A stretch of 36,493 nt of DNA from Nitrosovibrio sp. Nv4 (GTDB lineage: Bacteria > Pseudomonadota > Gammaproteobacteria > Burkholderiales > SG8-39): assembly GCA_945906765.1 (NCBI GenBank), contig CAMDRF010000023.1, positions 1-36,493 of the forward strand, given 5' to 3'. This document shows, piece after piece, positions 1 to 7,856 of the stretch. Position 1 is the first letter of the stretch; each line of letters begins with the position of its first letter. The notes beneath the pieces are model-generated. The model was not told the origin of the DNA. It did no database searches and was given only the letters and a program-made list of their open reading frames with translations. The translations under genes and the position numbers were made by a program.

Positions 1-227
1 TAGCTGTAGTAGTAGAGCGCCGCGAGATTGCCGAGCGCCGCGGCGCCCAGCGCAAACTCGCTCATCAGCTCGCGCGTGATCACCGCCGGCGCGACGCGCT
101 GGTAGAAGCCCGCGAGGTAGAGCGCGGCCCCCAGGCCCCAGACCGCGAACGCGAGCCTGAGCGGCGGCGCTGCGCCGCTCAGGCGGCCGCTCAGTTTACC
201 GGCTTGGCGCGCCTGCCCAGGCCCCAC
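1..227 (-). CDS. MFS transporter, N-terminal part (cut by window edge)
   Basis: This is an open minus-strand frame running off the left edge. The translated N-terminal region has a hydrophobic first membrane segment (about LAFAVWGLGAALYLAGF), then FYQRVAPAVITREL and LGNLAALYYYSY. That pattern is typical of the first two helices of a major facilitator superfamily family common in Beta- and Gammaproteobacteria. The substrate cannot be told. The only standard start I see is a GTG at 225-227, which lies inside the end of pssA and overlaps it by about 37 bases, so the start is uncertain. It is probably read through from the ilv-psd-pssA operon. The C-terminal nine-tenths of the protein is outside the window. 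Confidence 0.6.
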   Translation of the reverse strand, partial: MGPGQARQAGKLSGRLSGAAPPLRLAFAVWGLGAALYLAGFYQRVAPAVITRELMSEFALGAAALGNLAALYYYS

Positions 228-991
228 AGGACGTAGCCGGAGACGCCGTAGGCGAAGACCATCAGGAACAGCACCACCGAGGGTTTGAGCGAAACCACCG
301 CCAGGCCCGCGGCGAACAGGGCCACCACCCAGAAGGGCACGCTCTTTTTCAGATTGATTTCCTTGAAGCTGTAGAAGGGAACGTTCGACACCATGGTGAC
401 CCCCGCGTACATGGTGAACACCCATGCGATCACGCTCAGCCACAGATCGCGGTCGATGCCCAGGTCGTCGAACACCCAGACCAGGCCCGCCAGCATCGCC
501 GCCGCCATCGGGCTGGGCAAGCCCTGGAAGTAGCGCTTGTCGACGACGTCGATGTTGGTGTTGAAGCGCGCCAGGCGCAGCGCGGCGCCGCAGCAATAGA
601 CGAAGGCCGCAATCCAGCCCAACTTGCCGAGGTCCTTCAGCGCCCATTCGTACATGATCAGCGCCGGCGCGGCGCCGAAGGAGACCATGTCGGAGAGGCT
701 GTCGTACTGCGCGCCGAATTCGCTTTGCGTGTGGGTGAGCCGCGCGACGCGGCCATCGAGGCCGTCCAGCACCATGGCGACGAAGATCGCGATCGCCGAG
801 GTTTCGAAGCGGTTGTTCATCGCCTGCACGATGGCGTAGAAGCCGAAGAACAGCGCCGCGGTGGTGAACAGATTGGGCAACAAGTAGATGCCGCGGCGGC
901 GCAGGGCGCCCAGGCCGCGCGCGCGCAGCGCATCGTCGCCGCGGGGCGCTACCTCGTGCCCGTTTTCCTCGTGGTCATGGCGCTCATCCAT
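191..991 (-). CDS. pssA: CDP-diacylglycerol--serine O-phosphatidyltransferase
   Basis: This enzyme transfers a phosphatidyl group from CDP-diacylglycerol to L-serine to make phosphatidylserine at the inner membrane, the precursor of phosphatidylethanolamine. The 266-aa protein shows the complete CDP-alcohol phosphatidyltransferase signature: DG, AR, then G and two Asp at the expected spacings within [20 protein letters not shown]. Several hydrophobic membrane segments follow (for example around [13 protein letters not shown] and [16 protein letters not shown]). It is the multi-pass type found with psd, not the soluble E. coli type. The ATG overlaps the last bases of psd by 8 nt, so the two are translationally coupled. 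Product and pathway agree with the neighbour psd, which uses its product directly. Confidence 0.93.
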   Translation of the reverse strand: MDERHDHEENGHEVAPRGDDALRARGLGALRRRGIYLLPNLFTTAALFFGFYAIVQAMNNRFETSAIAIFVAMVLDGLDGRVARLTHTQSEFGAQYDSLSDMVSFGAAPALIMYEWALKDLGKLGWIAAFVYCCGAALRLARFNTNIDVVDKRYFQGLPSPMAAAMLAGLVWVFDDLGIDRDLWLSVIAWVFTMYAGVTMVSNVPFYSFKEINLKKSVPFWVVALFAAGLAVVSLKPSVVLFLMVFAYGVSGYVLWGLGRRAKPVN

Positions 992-1670
992 GCCCGCTCA
1001 ACCTCGCAAGGATCGTTTCGGTCGCGAAAACCTTGTCGCCAAGCGCTGCCTTCACCTCCGCGTCCGGCGGCAGGTACACATCAACGCGCGAGCCGAAGCG
1101 GATGAAACCGTAGCGCTGTCCCCTCTCCAAGGCGGCGCCCCGGTCAACATAGCAGAGAATCCGGCGCGCGATCAAACCCGCGATCTGCACGCAGGTGACA
1201 TCCGCGCCGCTGCGTGTCTGCAGCCAGAGCGCGTTTCGTTCGTTTTCCAGGGACGCCTTGTCGAGCGCAGCGTTGAGGAAGGATCCCGCGTGATACCAGC
1301 GCTGCTTCACCGTGCCGTCCACCGGCGAGCGGTTGGAATGCACGTTGAAGACGTTCATGAACACCGAGATCTTCAGTGAGTCGCGCTCGAGGTACGGGTC
1401 GCGCGCCTTCTCCACCGCGACGATACGGCCGTCCGCCGGCGACAGCACCGCCTGCGGGTCATCGGGGATTGCGCGACCCGGGTCGCGGAAAAACTGCAGG
1501 ATGAAAAGCGTTATCACCCAGAACGGCAACGCCCACATGAGTCCGCAAAAAAAATTAACCGCCAGCGAAACTACACCGGCAATTCCCAGGAACGGCCAAC
1601 CCTCCCGAGCGATGATCGGGTGCGGATACGGAGGGGGCACGGGGGAACCTTGGTTCCCCTGTTCCTGCAT
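984..1670 (-). CDS. psd: Phosphatidylserine decarboxylase proenzyme
   Basis: This enzyme decarboxylates phosphatidylserine to phosphatidylethanolamine with a pyruvoyl cofactor made by self-cleavage. The 228-aa protein has an N-terminal membrane region (residues about 28-60) ending in FFRDPGR, then the conserved Asp in SPADGRI (D80) and His in NVHSNRSP (H111). The self-cleavage pair is Gly193-Ser194 in [11 protein letters not shown], so the pyruvoyl group should form on Ser194, leaving a short alpha chain. This is the short archaeal/betaproteobacterial class of Psd. It starts one base after the ilvC stop codon and overlaps pssA at its end. The first 14 residues are low-complexity and the true start could be slightly downstream. 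Confidence 0.93.
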   Translation of the reverse strand: MQEQGNQGSPVPPPYPHPIIAREGWPFLGIAGVVSLAVNFFCGLMWALPFWVITLFILQFFRDPGRAIPDDPQAVLSPADGRIVAVEKARDPYLERDSLKISVFMNVFNVHSNRSPVDGTVKQRWYHAGSFLNAALDKASLENERNALWLQTRSGADVTCVQIAGLIARRILCYVDRGAALERGQRYGFIRFGSRVDVYLPPDAEVKAALGDKVFATETILARLSGHG

Positions 1671-1671
1671 G

Positions 1672-2697
<1,026 letters not shown>

Positions 2698-3189
2698 TTA
2701 CGCTCTGAGAATTCGGTTGCCGCGACCGATGCCACTGGAGCCGGTGCGGACGGTTTCGAGAATGGCGCTCTGGTCGAGCGCCTGGATGAAGGCGTCGAGC
2801 TTGGCGCCGTCGCCGGTGAGCTCGATGGTGTAGGTGTTGTCCGAGACGTCGATGACGCGGCCGCGGAAGATGTCGGCCATGCGCTTCACGTCCTCGCGTT
2901 CCTTGGCGCCGGCGCGCACCTTGATCAACATCAGTTCGCGCTCGATGTGCTCGGCTTCCGACAGGTCCACCACCTTGACCACCTCGACCAGCTTGTTCAA
3001 CTGCTTGGTGATCTTCTCGATGACTTCGTCCGAGCCCACCGTAACCACGGTCATGCGCGACATCGAGGCATCCTCGGTGGGCGCCACGGTGAGCGACTCG
3101 ATGTTGTAGCCGCGCGCCGAGAACATGTTGGAGATGCGCGACAGCGCCCCGGCCTCGTTTTCGACCAGGATCGAAATGATGTGCCGCAT
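2698..3189 (-). CDS. ilvH: Acetolactate synthase small (regulatory) subunit
   Basis: This is the regulatory subunit of acetohydroxyacid synthase. It binds the valine feedback inhibitor and boosts the catalytic subunit. The 163-aa protein begins MRHIISILVENEAGALSRI, the start of the N-terminal ACT domain. FSARGYNIESLTVAPTED follows, and a C-terminal domain carries VDVSDNTYTIELTG-type residues. The ATG was chosen because it sits exactly at the family's N-terminus and overlaps the ilvB stop codon by one base (TGATG). A longer upstream open frame in the same phase is only the shadow of ilvB. Confidence 0.95.
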   Translation of the reverse strand: MRHIISILVENEAGALSRISNMFSARGYNIESLTVAPTEDASMSRMTVVTVGSDEVIEKITKQLNKLVEVVKVVDLSEAEHIERELMLIKVRAGAKEREDVKRMADIFRGRVIDVSDNTYTIELTGDGAKLDAFIQALDQSAILETVRTGSSGIGRGNRILRA

Positions 3190-4901
3190 CAGAGATCCTC
3201 GGAGAGGATCATCTCGGTGAGCCCCTTGCCGCCGGCAATCATCGGATAGACGTTTTCCGTCTGGTCGGTGAGGAAGTCGAGGAACACCAGGTCTTTCTTG
3301 CGCTTGAAGGTCTCGCGCAACGCGGGCTCCACGTCCGCCGGCTTGTCGATCAGCAGGCCCGAATGGCCGTAGCCTTCGGCGAGCTTGACGAAATCGGGCA
3401 GCGCGTCCATATAGGATTCCGAGTACCGGTTGCCGTGGAAGAACTGCTGCCACTGGCGCACCATGCCCATGTACTTGTTGTTGAGATTGATGATCTTGAT
3501 CGGCAGGCGGTACTGCTTGCAGGTCGAGAGCTCCTGCAGGCACATCTGGATCGAGGATTCGCCGGTCACGCAGGCCACCGTGGCGCCGGGATTCGCCATC
3601 TGCGCGCCCATCGCCGCGGGCAGGCCAAAGCCCATGGTGCCCAGGCCGCCGGAATTGATCCAGCGGCGCGGCTGCTCGAACTTGTAGAACTGCGCCGCCC
3701 ACATCTGGTGCTGGCCCACGTCGGAAGTGATGAAGGCGCCGCCGCCGGTCACCTCGTAGAGTTTTTCGAGCACGAACTGCGGCTTGATGATCTTCGACTT
3801 GCGGTCGTATTTGAGGCAGTCCTTGCCGCGCCACTCGTCAATCTGCTTCCACCAGACTTTGATGTCCTGTGTTTTTGATTTTTCAAGCAAACCCAGGAAA
3901 TCACTCAGGACATCCGGAATGTTTCCGACAATCGGCACGTCCACCTTGACGCGCTTCGAAATCGACGACGGATCGATGTCGATGTGGATGATCTTGCGCG
4001 GGTCAGACGCGAAATGCGCCGGGTTGCCGATGACGCGGTCGTCGAAGCGCGCGCCGATCGCGAGCAGCACGTCGCAGTGCTGCATCGCCATGTTGGCCTC
4101 AAAAGTACCGTGCATGCCGAGCATGCCGAGGAACTGGTCGTCGGTGCCCGGATATGCGCCAAGGCCCATCAGCGTATTGGTGATCGGGAAACCGGTACGC
4201 TTGATGAGGTCCTTGAGCTGCGCCGAAGCGTTCGACAGCACCACGCCGCCGCCGGTGTAGACCATCGGGCGCTTGGCTTCGAGCAGCAGCTGCACCGCCT
4301 TCTTGATCTGCCCGGCGTGGCCCTTCTTCACCGGGTTGTACGAGCGCATGCTGATCGTTTCCGGGTATTGGAACTCGCAGGTATGCGTGGTGACGTCCTT
4401 CGGGATGTCGACCAGCACCGGCCCCGGCCTGCCGGTGGTGGCGATGTGGAACGCCTTCTTCATCGTCACCGCCAGGTCCTTGACATCGCGCACCAGGAAG
4501 TTGTGCTTGACGCAGGGCCGCGTGATGCCGACCGAGTCGCATTCCTGGAACGCGTCCTCGCCGATGGCGTGGGTCGGCACCTGGCCGCTGATCACGATCA
4601 TCGGGATCGAATCCATGTAGGCGGTGGCGATGCCGGTCACCGCGTTGGTCAGGCCGGGGCCGGAGGTGACCAGGCACACGCCGATCTTGTTGGACGAGCG
4701 CGAATAGCCGTCGGCGGCGTGCGCCGCGCCCTGCTCGTGGCGCACCAGAACATGCCGAATCTTGTCCTGCTTGAACAGTTCGTCGTAGATCCACAGGACC
4801 GCGCCGCCCGGATAGCCGAATACGACCTCAACGCCTTCCGCCTGCAGACAGCGGATGAGAATCTGGGCGCCGGTCAGTTCTTCGGTCTTGATGCGGTCCA
4901 T
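3189..4901 (-). CDS. ilvB: Acetolactate synthase large (catalytic) subunit
   Basis: This is the thiamine-diphosphate enzyme that condenses two pyruvates, or pyruvate plus 2-oxobutyrate, in the first common step of branched-chain amino acid synthesis. The start is set at the ATG giving MDRIKTEELTGAQILI, which matches the family's N-terminus; a TTG at 4934 would add 11 unlikely residues. That gives 570 aa. The catalytic Glu is in VRHEQGAAHAADGY near the N-terminus, a central FAD-binding domain follows, and the C-terminal domain has GGLGTMGFGLPAAMGAQ. The usual GDGS metal-binding motif reads GESS here (VTGESSIQMCLQEL), as I recall it does in other betaproteobacteria. It heads the ilvBHC-psd-pssA operon. 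Confidence 0.95.
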   Translation of the reverse strand: MDRIKTEELTGAQILIRCLQAEGVEVVFGYPGGAVLWIYDELFKQDKIRHVLVRHEQGAAHAADGYSRSSNKIGVCLVTSGPGLTNAVTGIATAYMDSIPMIVISGQVPTHAIGEDAFQECDSVGITRPCVKHNFLVRDVKDLAVTMKKAFHIATTGRPGPVLVDIPKDVTTHTCEFQYPETISMRSYNPVKKGHAGQIKKAVQLLLEAKRPMVYTGGGVVLSNASAQLKDLIKRTGFPITNTLMGLGAYPGTDDQFLGMLGMHGTFEANMAMQHCDVLLAIGARFDDRVIGNPAHFASDPRKIIHIDIDPSSISKRVKVDVPIVGNIPDVLSDFLGLLEKSKTQDIKVWWKQIDEWRGKDCLKYDRKSKIIKPQFVLEKLYEVTGGGAFITSDVGQHQMWAAQFYKFEQPRRWINSGGLGTMGFGLPAAMGAQMANPGATVACVTGESSIQMCLQELSTCKQYRLPIKIINLNNKYMGMVRQWQQFFHGNRYSESYMDALPDFVKLAEGYGHSGLLIDKPADVEPALRETFKRKKDLVFLDFLTDQTENVYPMIAGGKGLTEMILSEDL

Positions 4902-4934
4902 GACAGTTTGGCCTGAGGCAGGAAAAGCATTCAA

Positions 4935-4979
4935 GATTAACGGCTTGCTGCAATGCGGTCAAGCAAGCCGCCGTTAATC
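4935..4979. repeat. Imperfect inverted repeat between ilvB and the sigma factor gene
   Basis: The left arm is GATTAACGGCTTGCT at 4935-4949. The right arm is AGCAAG (4962-4967), three unpaired bases, then CCGTTAATC (4971-4979), giving 15 paired bases around a 12-base loop. It sits in the 140-base divergent spacer, just upstream of the ilvB start. No T-run follows on either strand, so it does not look like a simple terminator. It could be an operator or an RNA structure in the ilvB leader. Confidence 0.55.
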
Positions 4980-5027
4980 CCAGGGGCAGGTTTGGTACCA
5001 TCCTCCGCAGAGCCGGAACCACCGGAC

Positions 5028-5036
5028 GGAGGGGAG
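5028..5036 (+). promoter_or_regulatory. Strong Shine-Dalgarno for the sigma factor gene
   Basis: GGAGGGGAG ends five bases before the CTG codon at 5042. No ATG, GTG or TTG lies in the correct frame between this site and position 5147. The site therefore argues for translation starting at the CTG. Confidence 0.6.
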
Positions 5037-5041
5037 AAAAA

Positions 5042-5611
5042 CTGGCATCACGCAGTGAGCTTTCGGCGTTCCTCGCGGGCGTTGAACGGCGCGCCTTCAA
5101 GCAGGCTGTATTCGCCGTCCGGGACGACGAGGCGGCGCTCGACATCGTGCAGGACGCGATGATGCGGCTGTCCGAGCGCTACGGCGACCGCGCGCCTGAA
5201 GAACTGCCGCCGCTGTTCCAGCGCATCCTGCAGAACGCGATCCGGGACTGGTTCCGGCGGCAGAAGGTGCGCTCGACGTGGACCACCCTGCTGTCCGCGC
5301 TTGCGCCCGGGCGCGGCAAGGAGGACGATCAGGATCCGCTGGATACCCTGCAGGAGGCTGGCGACGCGAACCGTGAGGAATCGCCGCCCGACCTGCTGGA
5401 GCGCTCACAAGTTATTGAAATTATTGAGAAAGAGTTATCCCTCCTCCCTCCGCGTCAACGTGAGGCTTTCATCATGCGTTACTGGGAGGAACTGGATGTT
5501 GCGGAGACCGCGAAAGCCATGGGTTGCTCGGAAGGCAGCGTAAAGACACACTGCTCCAGAGCCACACACGCTTTGGCGATCACATTGCGCACGAAAGGCA
5601 TCACCCTCTGA
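5042..5611 (+). CDS. ECF-type RNA polymerase sigma factor (apparent CTG start)
   Basis: This sigma-70 family, ECF-type factor should direct RNA polymerase to a small regulon. The frame is open from CTG 5042 (189 aa). Residues 1-75 cover region 2, with AFKQAVFAVRDDEAALDIVQDAMMRL and an LFQRILQNAIRDWFRRQKVRS stretch. A charged linker follows, then region 4 with LPPRQREAFIMRYWEELDVAETA and the helix-turn-helix GCSEGSVKTH. The first ordinary start, GTG 5147, would remove half of region 2, so the CTG with the strong ribosome-binding site is preferred. DUF3619, DUF3106 and RDD genes follow in the same direction, a grouping I recognise from other betaproteobacteria. No classical anti-sigma factor is recognised; DUF3619 is the candidate by position. 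Confidence 0.85.
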   Translation: MASRSELSAFLAGVERRAFKQAVFAVRDDEAALDIVQDAMMRLSERYGDRAPEELPPLFQRILQNAIRDWFRRQKVRSTWTTLLSALAPGRGKEDDQDPLDTLQEAGDANREESPPDLLERSQVIEIIEKELSLLPPRQREAFIMRYWEELDVAETAKAMGCSEGSVKTHCSRATHALAITLRTKGITL

Positions 5612-5633
5612 ACTGCGTCCGGAAAAACCGACC

Positions 5634-6041
5634 ATGAACGAGATCAAATTCACCAACAAGATTCGCCAGGCCCTGAACGAAGGCGCGCGCCTGCACGGGG
5701 ACCGCGGCGCACGCATTGCCGAGCGGCTGCGCGCTGCGCGCGAGCGCGCCCTAGAGCGGCGCAGGATCGCGCACGAGCCGGTGTTTGCCTGGATGCGCGG
5801 CACGGCCCTTGCTACTTCCAACGTGGACGGTTCCGGCGGCACGGGCGGCTTTTCGTTGCGCCTGCTGCTGGCGACGGCGCTGCTTGCCTTCGGATTGTTC
5901 GGGATCTACAGCGGGCAGCAGGCCCAGCGCGCCGCCGAGGTTGAAGAACTGGACGCCCAGCTCCTGACGGACGATCTGCCGATGGACGCTTACCTCGACC
6001 GGGGCTTTGAAACATGGCTCAAAAAGGTCTCCGCGAACTGA
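5634..6041 (+). CDS. DUF3619 family single-pass membrane protein
   Basis: This 135-aa protein has a basic, Arg-rich N-terminal half (residues 1-60, about RIAERLRAARERALERRR). A Gly-rich spacer follows, then one membrane helix at about residues 79-98 (LRLLLATALLAFGLFGIYSG) and an acidic C-terminal tail ending in DRGFETWLKKVSAN. This layout fits the DUF3619 family. Lying 22 bases after the sigma factor gene, with a cytoplasmic N-terminal half and one membrane span, it could act as a membrane tether or anti-sigma partner. That role is inference from position only. Its stop codon overlaps the possible second start of the next gene. Confidence 0.8.
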   Translation: MNEIKFTNKIRQALNEGARLHGDRGARIAERLRAARERALERRRIAHEPVFAWMRGTALATSNVDGSGGTGGFSLRLLLATALLAFGLFGIYSGQQAQRAAEVEELDAQLLTDDLPMDAYLDRGFETWLKKVSAN

Positions 6042-6541
6042 TGCGCGGCCGGATTCTCGCGGTGGTCGCGGCCCTGCTGCTCGGGTTCGCCGTGCCAGGC
6101 GCCATTGGCGCGCCCAAAGAAAAGGCCCCGGCCTGGGCTTCGCTCACTGCCGACCAGCAACAGGTGCTCGCGCCGCTTTCCGGCGAATGGGGCAAGCTCA
6201 CGCGCGATCAGAAAACGAAGTGGCTCGGCATCGCCAAGCGCTATCCCGCGATGAAGTCCGAGGAACAGCAGCGCGCGCAGGGACGCATGCAGCGCTGGGC
6301 CAAGCTAACGCCGGACCAGCGCCGGGAGGCGCGCGAGCAGTACCGCAGCATCGGCAAGGTCGCGCCAAGCCGGCGCGAGGAACTGCGCCGGTATTGGGCG
6401 GAATACCAGGCGCTGCCGCCGCACGAAAAACGCATGTTCGACGTTCCGCCAAGCTACGTGCCCCCGGCCGATCGCAGGCAGCGCGCTCCGTCCCCTAAAA
6501 CCAGGCCGCACTCCGCGTACGTCCTCCCCGCGCCGCTGTGA
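6014..6541 (+). CDS. DUF3106 family exported protein
   Basis: This predicted periplasmic protein of up to 175 aa has an N-terminal signal peptide (RGRILAVVAALLLGFAVPGAIGA). Two related helical motifs follow (WASLTADQQQVLAPLSGEW and WAKLTPDQRREAREQY), typical of DUF3106 and reminiscent of LTxxQ repeats of Spy/CpxP-type proteins. The C-terminus is rich in Arg and Pro. Two starts are possible: ATG 6014, or ATG 6041, which overlaps the DUF3619 stop as TGATG and gives a cleaner signal peptide; I favour 6041 slightly but list the longer form. The function is unknown. Co-transcription with the ECF sigma factor suggests an envelope role. Confidence 0.8.
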   Translation: MAQKGLRELMRGRILAVVAALLLGFAVPGAIGAPKEKAPAWASLTADQQQVLAPLSGEWGKLTRDQKTKWLGIAKRYPAMKSEEQQRAQGRMQRWAKLTPDQRREAREQYRSIGKVAPSRREELRRYWAEYQALPPHEKRMFDVPPSYVPPADRRQRAPSPKTRPHSAYVLPAPL

Positions 6542-6975
6542 GCGGCGCGTCCGCGCCCGTTTCCTCAGACGCGGCACCAGGCATGCTGCGCCGCCTGGCC
6601 AGCATGCTCTACGAATCCATCCTGCTGTTCGCGATCGCGTTCCTTGCCACCTGGCTGTTCCAGTTCGCCGCGGGGACGCTGCGCATCGAAGGCTGGCGCA
6701 TGCACGTGCTGCAACTGTTCCTGCTCACCGTGTTCGCCTCGTATTTCCTCTGGTGCTGGCTGCGCGGCGGCCAGACACTGGCGATGAAGACCTGGCGCAT
6801 CCGGCTAGTCGCCATGAACGGCCACGGCCGCATCGCGCCAAAAGCCGCGTTGCTGCGCTTCTTCTTCGCGCTGCTGCTGGTGCCCACGACGATCGGAATT
6901 TTCTGGGCACTGGTTGACCGCGACCGCCAGTTCCTGCACGACCGATTGGCCGGGAGCCTCTTAGTCAAGGCTTAG
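6538..6975 (+). CDS. RDD family membrane protein
   Basis: This 145-aa protein has three hydrophobic segments at about residues 27-45, 58-75 and 100-122. RDD-type features include the early Arg in GMLRRLASMLYE, the central GGQTLAMKTWRIRLV motif and the C-terminal DRQFLHDRLAGS. RDD proteins are small inner-membrane proteins of mostly unknown function, and some have been linked to transport. The GTG start overlaps the DUF3106 stop codon as GTGA, so the genes are coupled. It closes the sigma factor operon. Confidence 0.85.
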   Translation: MSGASAPVSSDAAPGMLRRLASMLYESILLFAIAFLATWLFQFAAGTLRIEGWRMHVLQLFLLTVFASYFLWCWLRGGQTLAMKTWRIRLVAMNGHGRIAPKAALLRFFFALLLVPTTIGIFWALVDRDRQFLHDRLAGSLLVKA

Positions 6976-7067
6976 GCCTTCGGCCAGGTCCAGGTATTTG
7001 CCTTGCACGCCTTGTAGTTCTCGTCGAGCGCGTCCGTCATCAGCAGAATCGCTTCAGAAGCGTAGAG
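6972..7067 (-). pseudogene. C-terminal gene fragment, unidentified
   Basis: A minus-strand frame ending in TAA at 6972-6974 encodes a coherent, protein-like C-terminus: LYASEAILLMTDALDENY, then KACKANTWTWPKA. It overlaps the RDD stop region on the other strand and has no start of its own. Upstream in this frame the residues become Arg-rich and look non-coding, so the real homology probably begins near 7065. It looks like the tail of a gene whose body was deleted. I do not recognise the family. It may or may not belong to the methyltransferase remnant just upstream, which is in another frame. Confidence 0.4.
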
Positions 7068-7162
7068 AGTGCGGGATAAAACGACGTTTCGGGAGCGTTC
7101 GCGCCGGTGGCGCGAATGGCGTCGCAGTCCGCAAGATAGATTTCGAGCGGATGCGCGCTCAC
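7040..7162 (-). pseudogene. Truncated DNA methyltransferase (N-terminal remnant)
   Basis: A GTG overlapping the toxin stop codon as GTGA opens a 40-codon frame: MSAHPLEIYLADCDAIRA, then TGANAPETSFYPALSTLL and a quick stop. The TGA-x-x-PETSFYPAL motif is, from memory, characteristic of the extreme N-terminus of large N6-adenine DNA methyltransferase/type IIG-like restriction-modification proteins. Those run to about 1000 residues, so almost the whole gene is missing. The intact GTGA coupling shows it once formed an operon with the toxin-antitoxin pair. I judge it a deletion remnant rather than a functional small protein. Confidence 0.55.
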
Positions 7163-7551
7163 TTCGTCAATCGCTCCAAATCGCGGTCGAAGCTGAGCAC
7201 ACCCCAATTGCGCTCGCGCGCAGTTGCGGCGACCAGTGCGTCAACGAAATCCACATTGCGATCCCGATACAAAACCAAGGCTTGCCTAACGGCTGGAGAC
7301 TCCGTGATCACGCCACGGTAGTCGAGGAGGCTCAACAATTTCGTCGCGGCGTCAACGCGGGTCACTTTGTATACGCGCGTCAGGACATACACGCACTCGG
7401 CAAGAACAGCGGCCGGAATGTAGGCGGCTGCCGTGCCTTCGCGTACCGGTTCGAAGAACGCCCGGGCACGGTGGAAGTGAACCCGCTCTCCCCCGAGCAG
7501 GAGAGAGAGAATTGCATTTGCGTCAACGACGCTTGTGCTTTTCCCGGACAA
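7159..7551 (-). CDS. PIN-domain ribonuclease toxin (VapC-like)
   Basis: This is a 130-aa PIN-domain protein, predicted as the toxin of a type II toxin-antitoxin pair cutting RNA with Mg ions. The acidic residues expected in the active site are present: D10 in SVVDANAIL, E52 in VLAECVYVL, D101/D104 in RNVDFVDALVAA and D122/D124 in LSFDRDLERL. The start is inferred: TTG 7549-7551 gives the family's normal N-terminus and length and overlaps the antitoxin gene by about 29 bases. Longer upstream extensions in this frame are the antitoxin gene's shadow. The catalytic set appears intact, so the toxin is probably active. Confidence 0.82.
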   Translation of the reverse strand: MSGKSTSVVDANAILSLLLGGERVHFHRARAFFEPVREGTAAAYIPAAVLAECVYVLTRVYKVTRVDAATKLLSLLDYRGVITESPAVRQALVLYRDRNVDFVDALVAATARERNWGVLSFDRDLERLTK

Positions 7552-7774
7552 CGGCCTCCCAGGCCTGTTCGCGAGCAACGTGGAACGGAACGCGCTTGCG
7601 CCCTTTGGCATAGTGCGCAAGGCTGCCGGCGACATCGTTGACCGGCTCGATCCGAACCGACCCTGCCTCCGAAACGATACGGACATGATCGGTACCGAGC
7701 ACTCTGCGCACCTCGCGCGGCAGCGTGATCTGGCCTTTGCTGGAAACTTTGGCAGTCTTTACAACAACGCTCAT
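7523..7774 (-). CDS. AbrB/SpoVT-type antitoxin of the PIN toxin
   Basis: This 83-aa protein has an N-terminal AbrB/MazE-like swapped-hairpin DNA-binding domain, recognised by AKVSSKGQITLPREVRRVLG and the following VRIV..GSVRIEPV. A charged C-terminal tail (about residues 55-83) would bind and block the toxin. It precedes and overlaps the toxin gene, the usual order. Such antitoxins normally repress their own promoter. Short GTAAAGC repeats just upstream are candidate sites. Confidence 0.85.
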   Translation of the reverse strand: MSVVVKTAKVSSKGQITLPREVRRVLGTDHVRIVSEAGSVRIEPVNDVAGSLAHYAKGRKRVPFHVAREQAWEAVVREKHKRR

Positions 7775-7800
7775 GCTTTACTTTTCCACTTTTGCTTTAC
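7775..7800 (-). promoter_or_regulatory. Direct repeats before the antitoxin gene (possible operator)
   Basis: Reading toward the antitoxin start, GTAAAGC occurs at 7794-7800 and again at 7775-7781, directly abutting the ATG. GTAAAG occurs a third time just inside the gene. Repeats at this position are where AbrB-type antitoxins commonly autoregulate. The operator role is inferred. Confidence 0.35.
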
Positions 7801-7814
7801 ATTTGAGTCTAACA

Positions 7815-7840
7815 CGGAAGTACGGCGTAGCCAACTTCCG
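7815..7840. repeat. Hairpin in the lptG 3' region
   Basis: CGGAAGT (7815-7821) pairs with ACTTCCG (7834-7840), and inside it GGC (7824-7826) pairs with GCC (7830-7832) around a GTA loop. It lies 18-43 bases after the lptG stop and upstream of the antitoxin gene. No T-run follows on the minus strand. It may still limit lptG read-through or protect the 3' end. Confidence 0.5.
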
Positions 7841-7856
7841 GAAATCTTCCGGAAAT
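7835..7856. repeat. Perfect 11-bp tandem duplication CTTCCGGAAAT x2
   Basis: CTTCCGGAAAT is repeated exactly at 7835-7845 and 7846-7856, and ends right at the lptG stop codon. Each copy contains the palindrome TTCCGGAA. The first copy shares its left part with the neighbouring hairpin. Confidence 0.8.

Noticed and set aside
4902-4934. TTG at 4934 as the ilvB start
   Set aside because: It would add 11 residues not expected for the family and has no ribosome-binding site; ATG 4901 matches the usual N-terminus.
4828-5001. A Leu/Val-rich frame before ilvB as an attenuator leader peptide
   Set aside because: The frame from ATG 4999-5001 does not stop before ilvB, its Shine-Dalgarno-like GGAGG touches the ATG with no spacing, and no terminator with a T-run follows.
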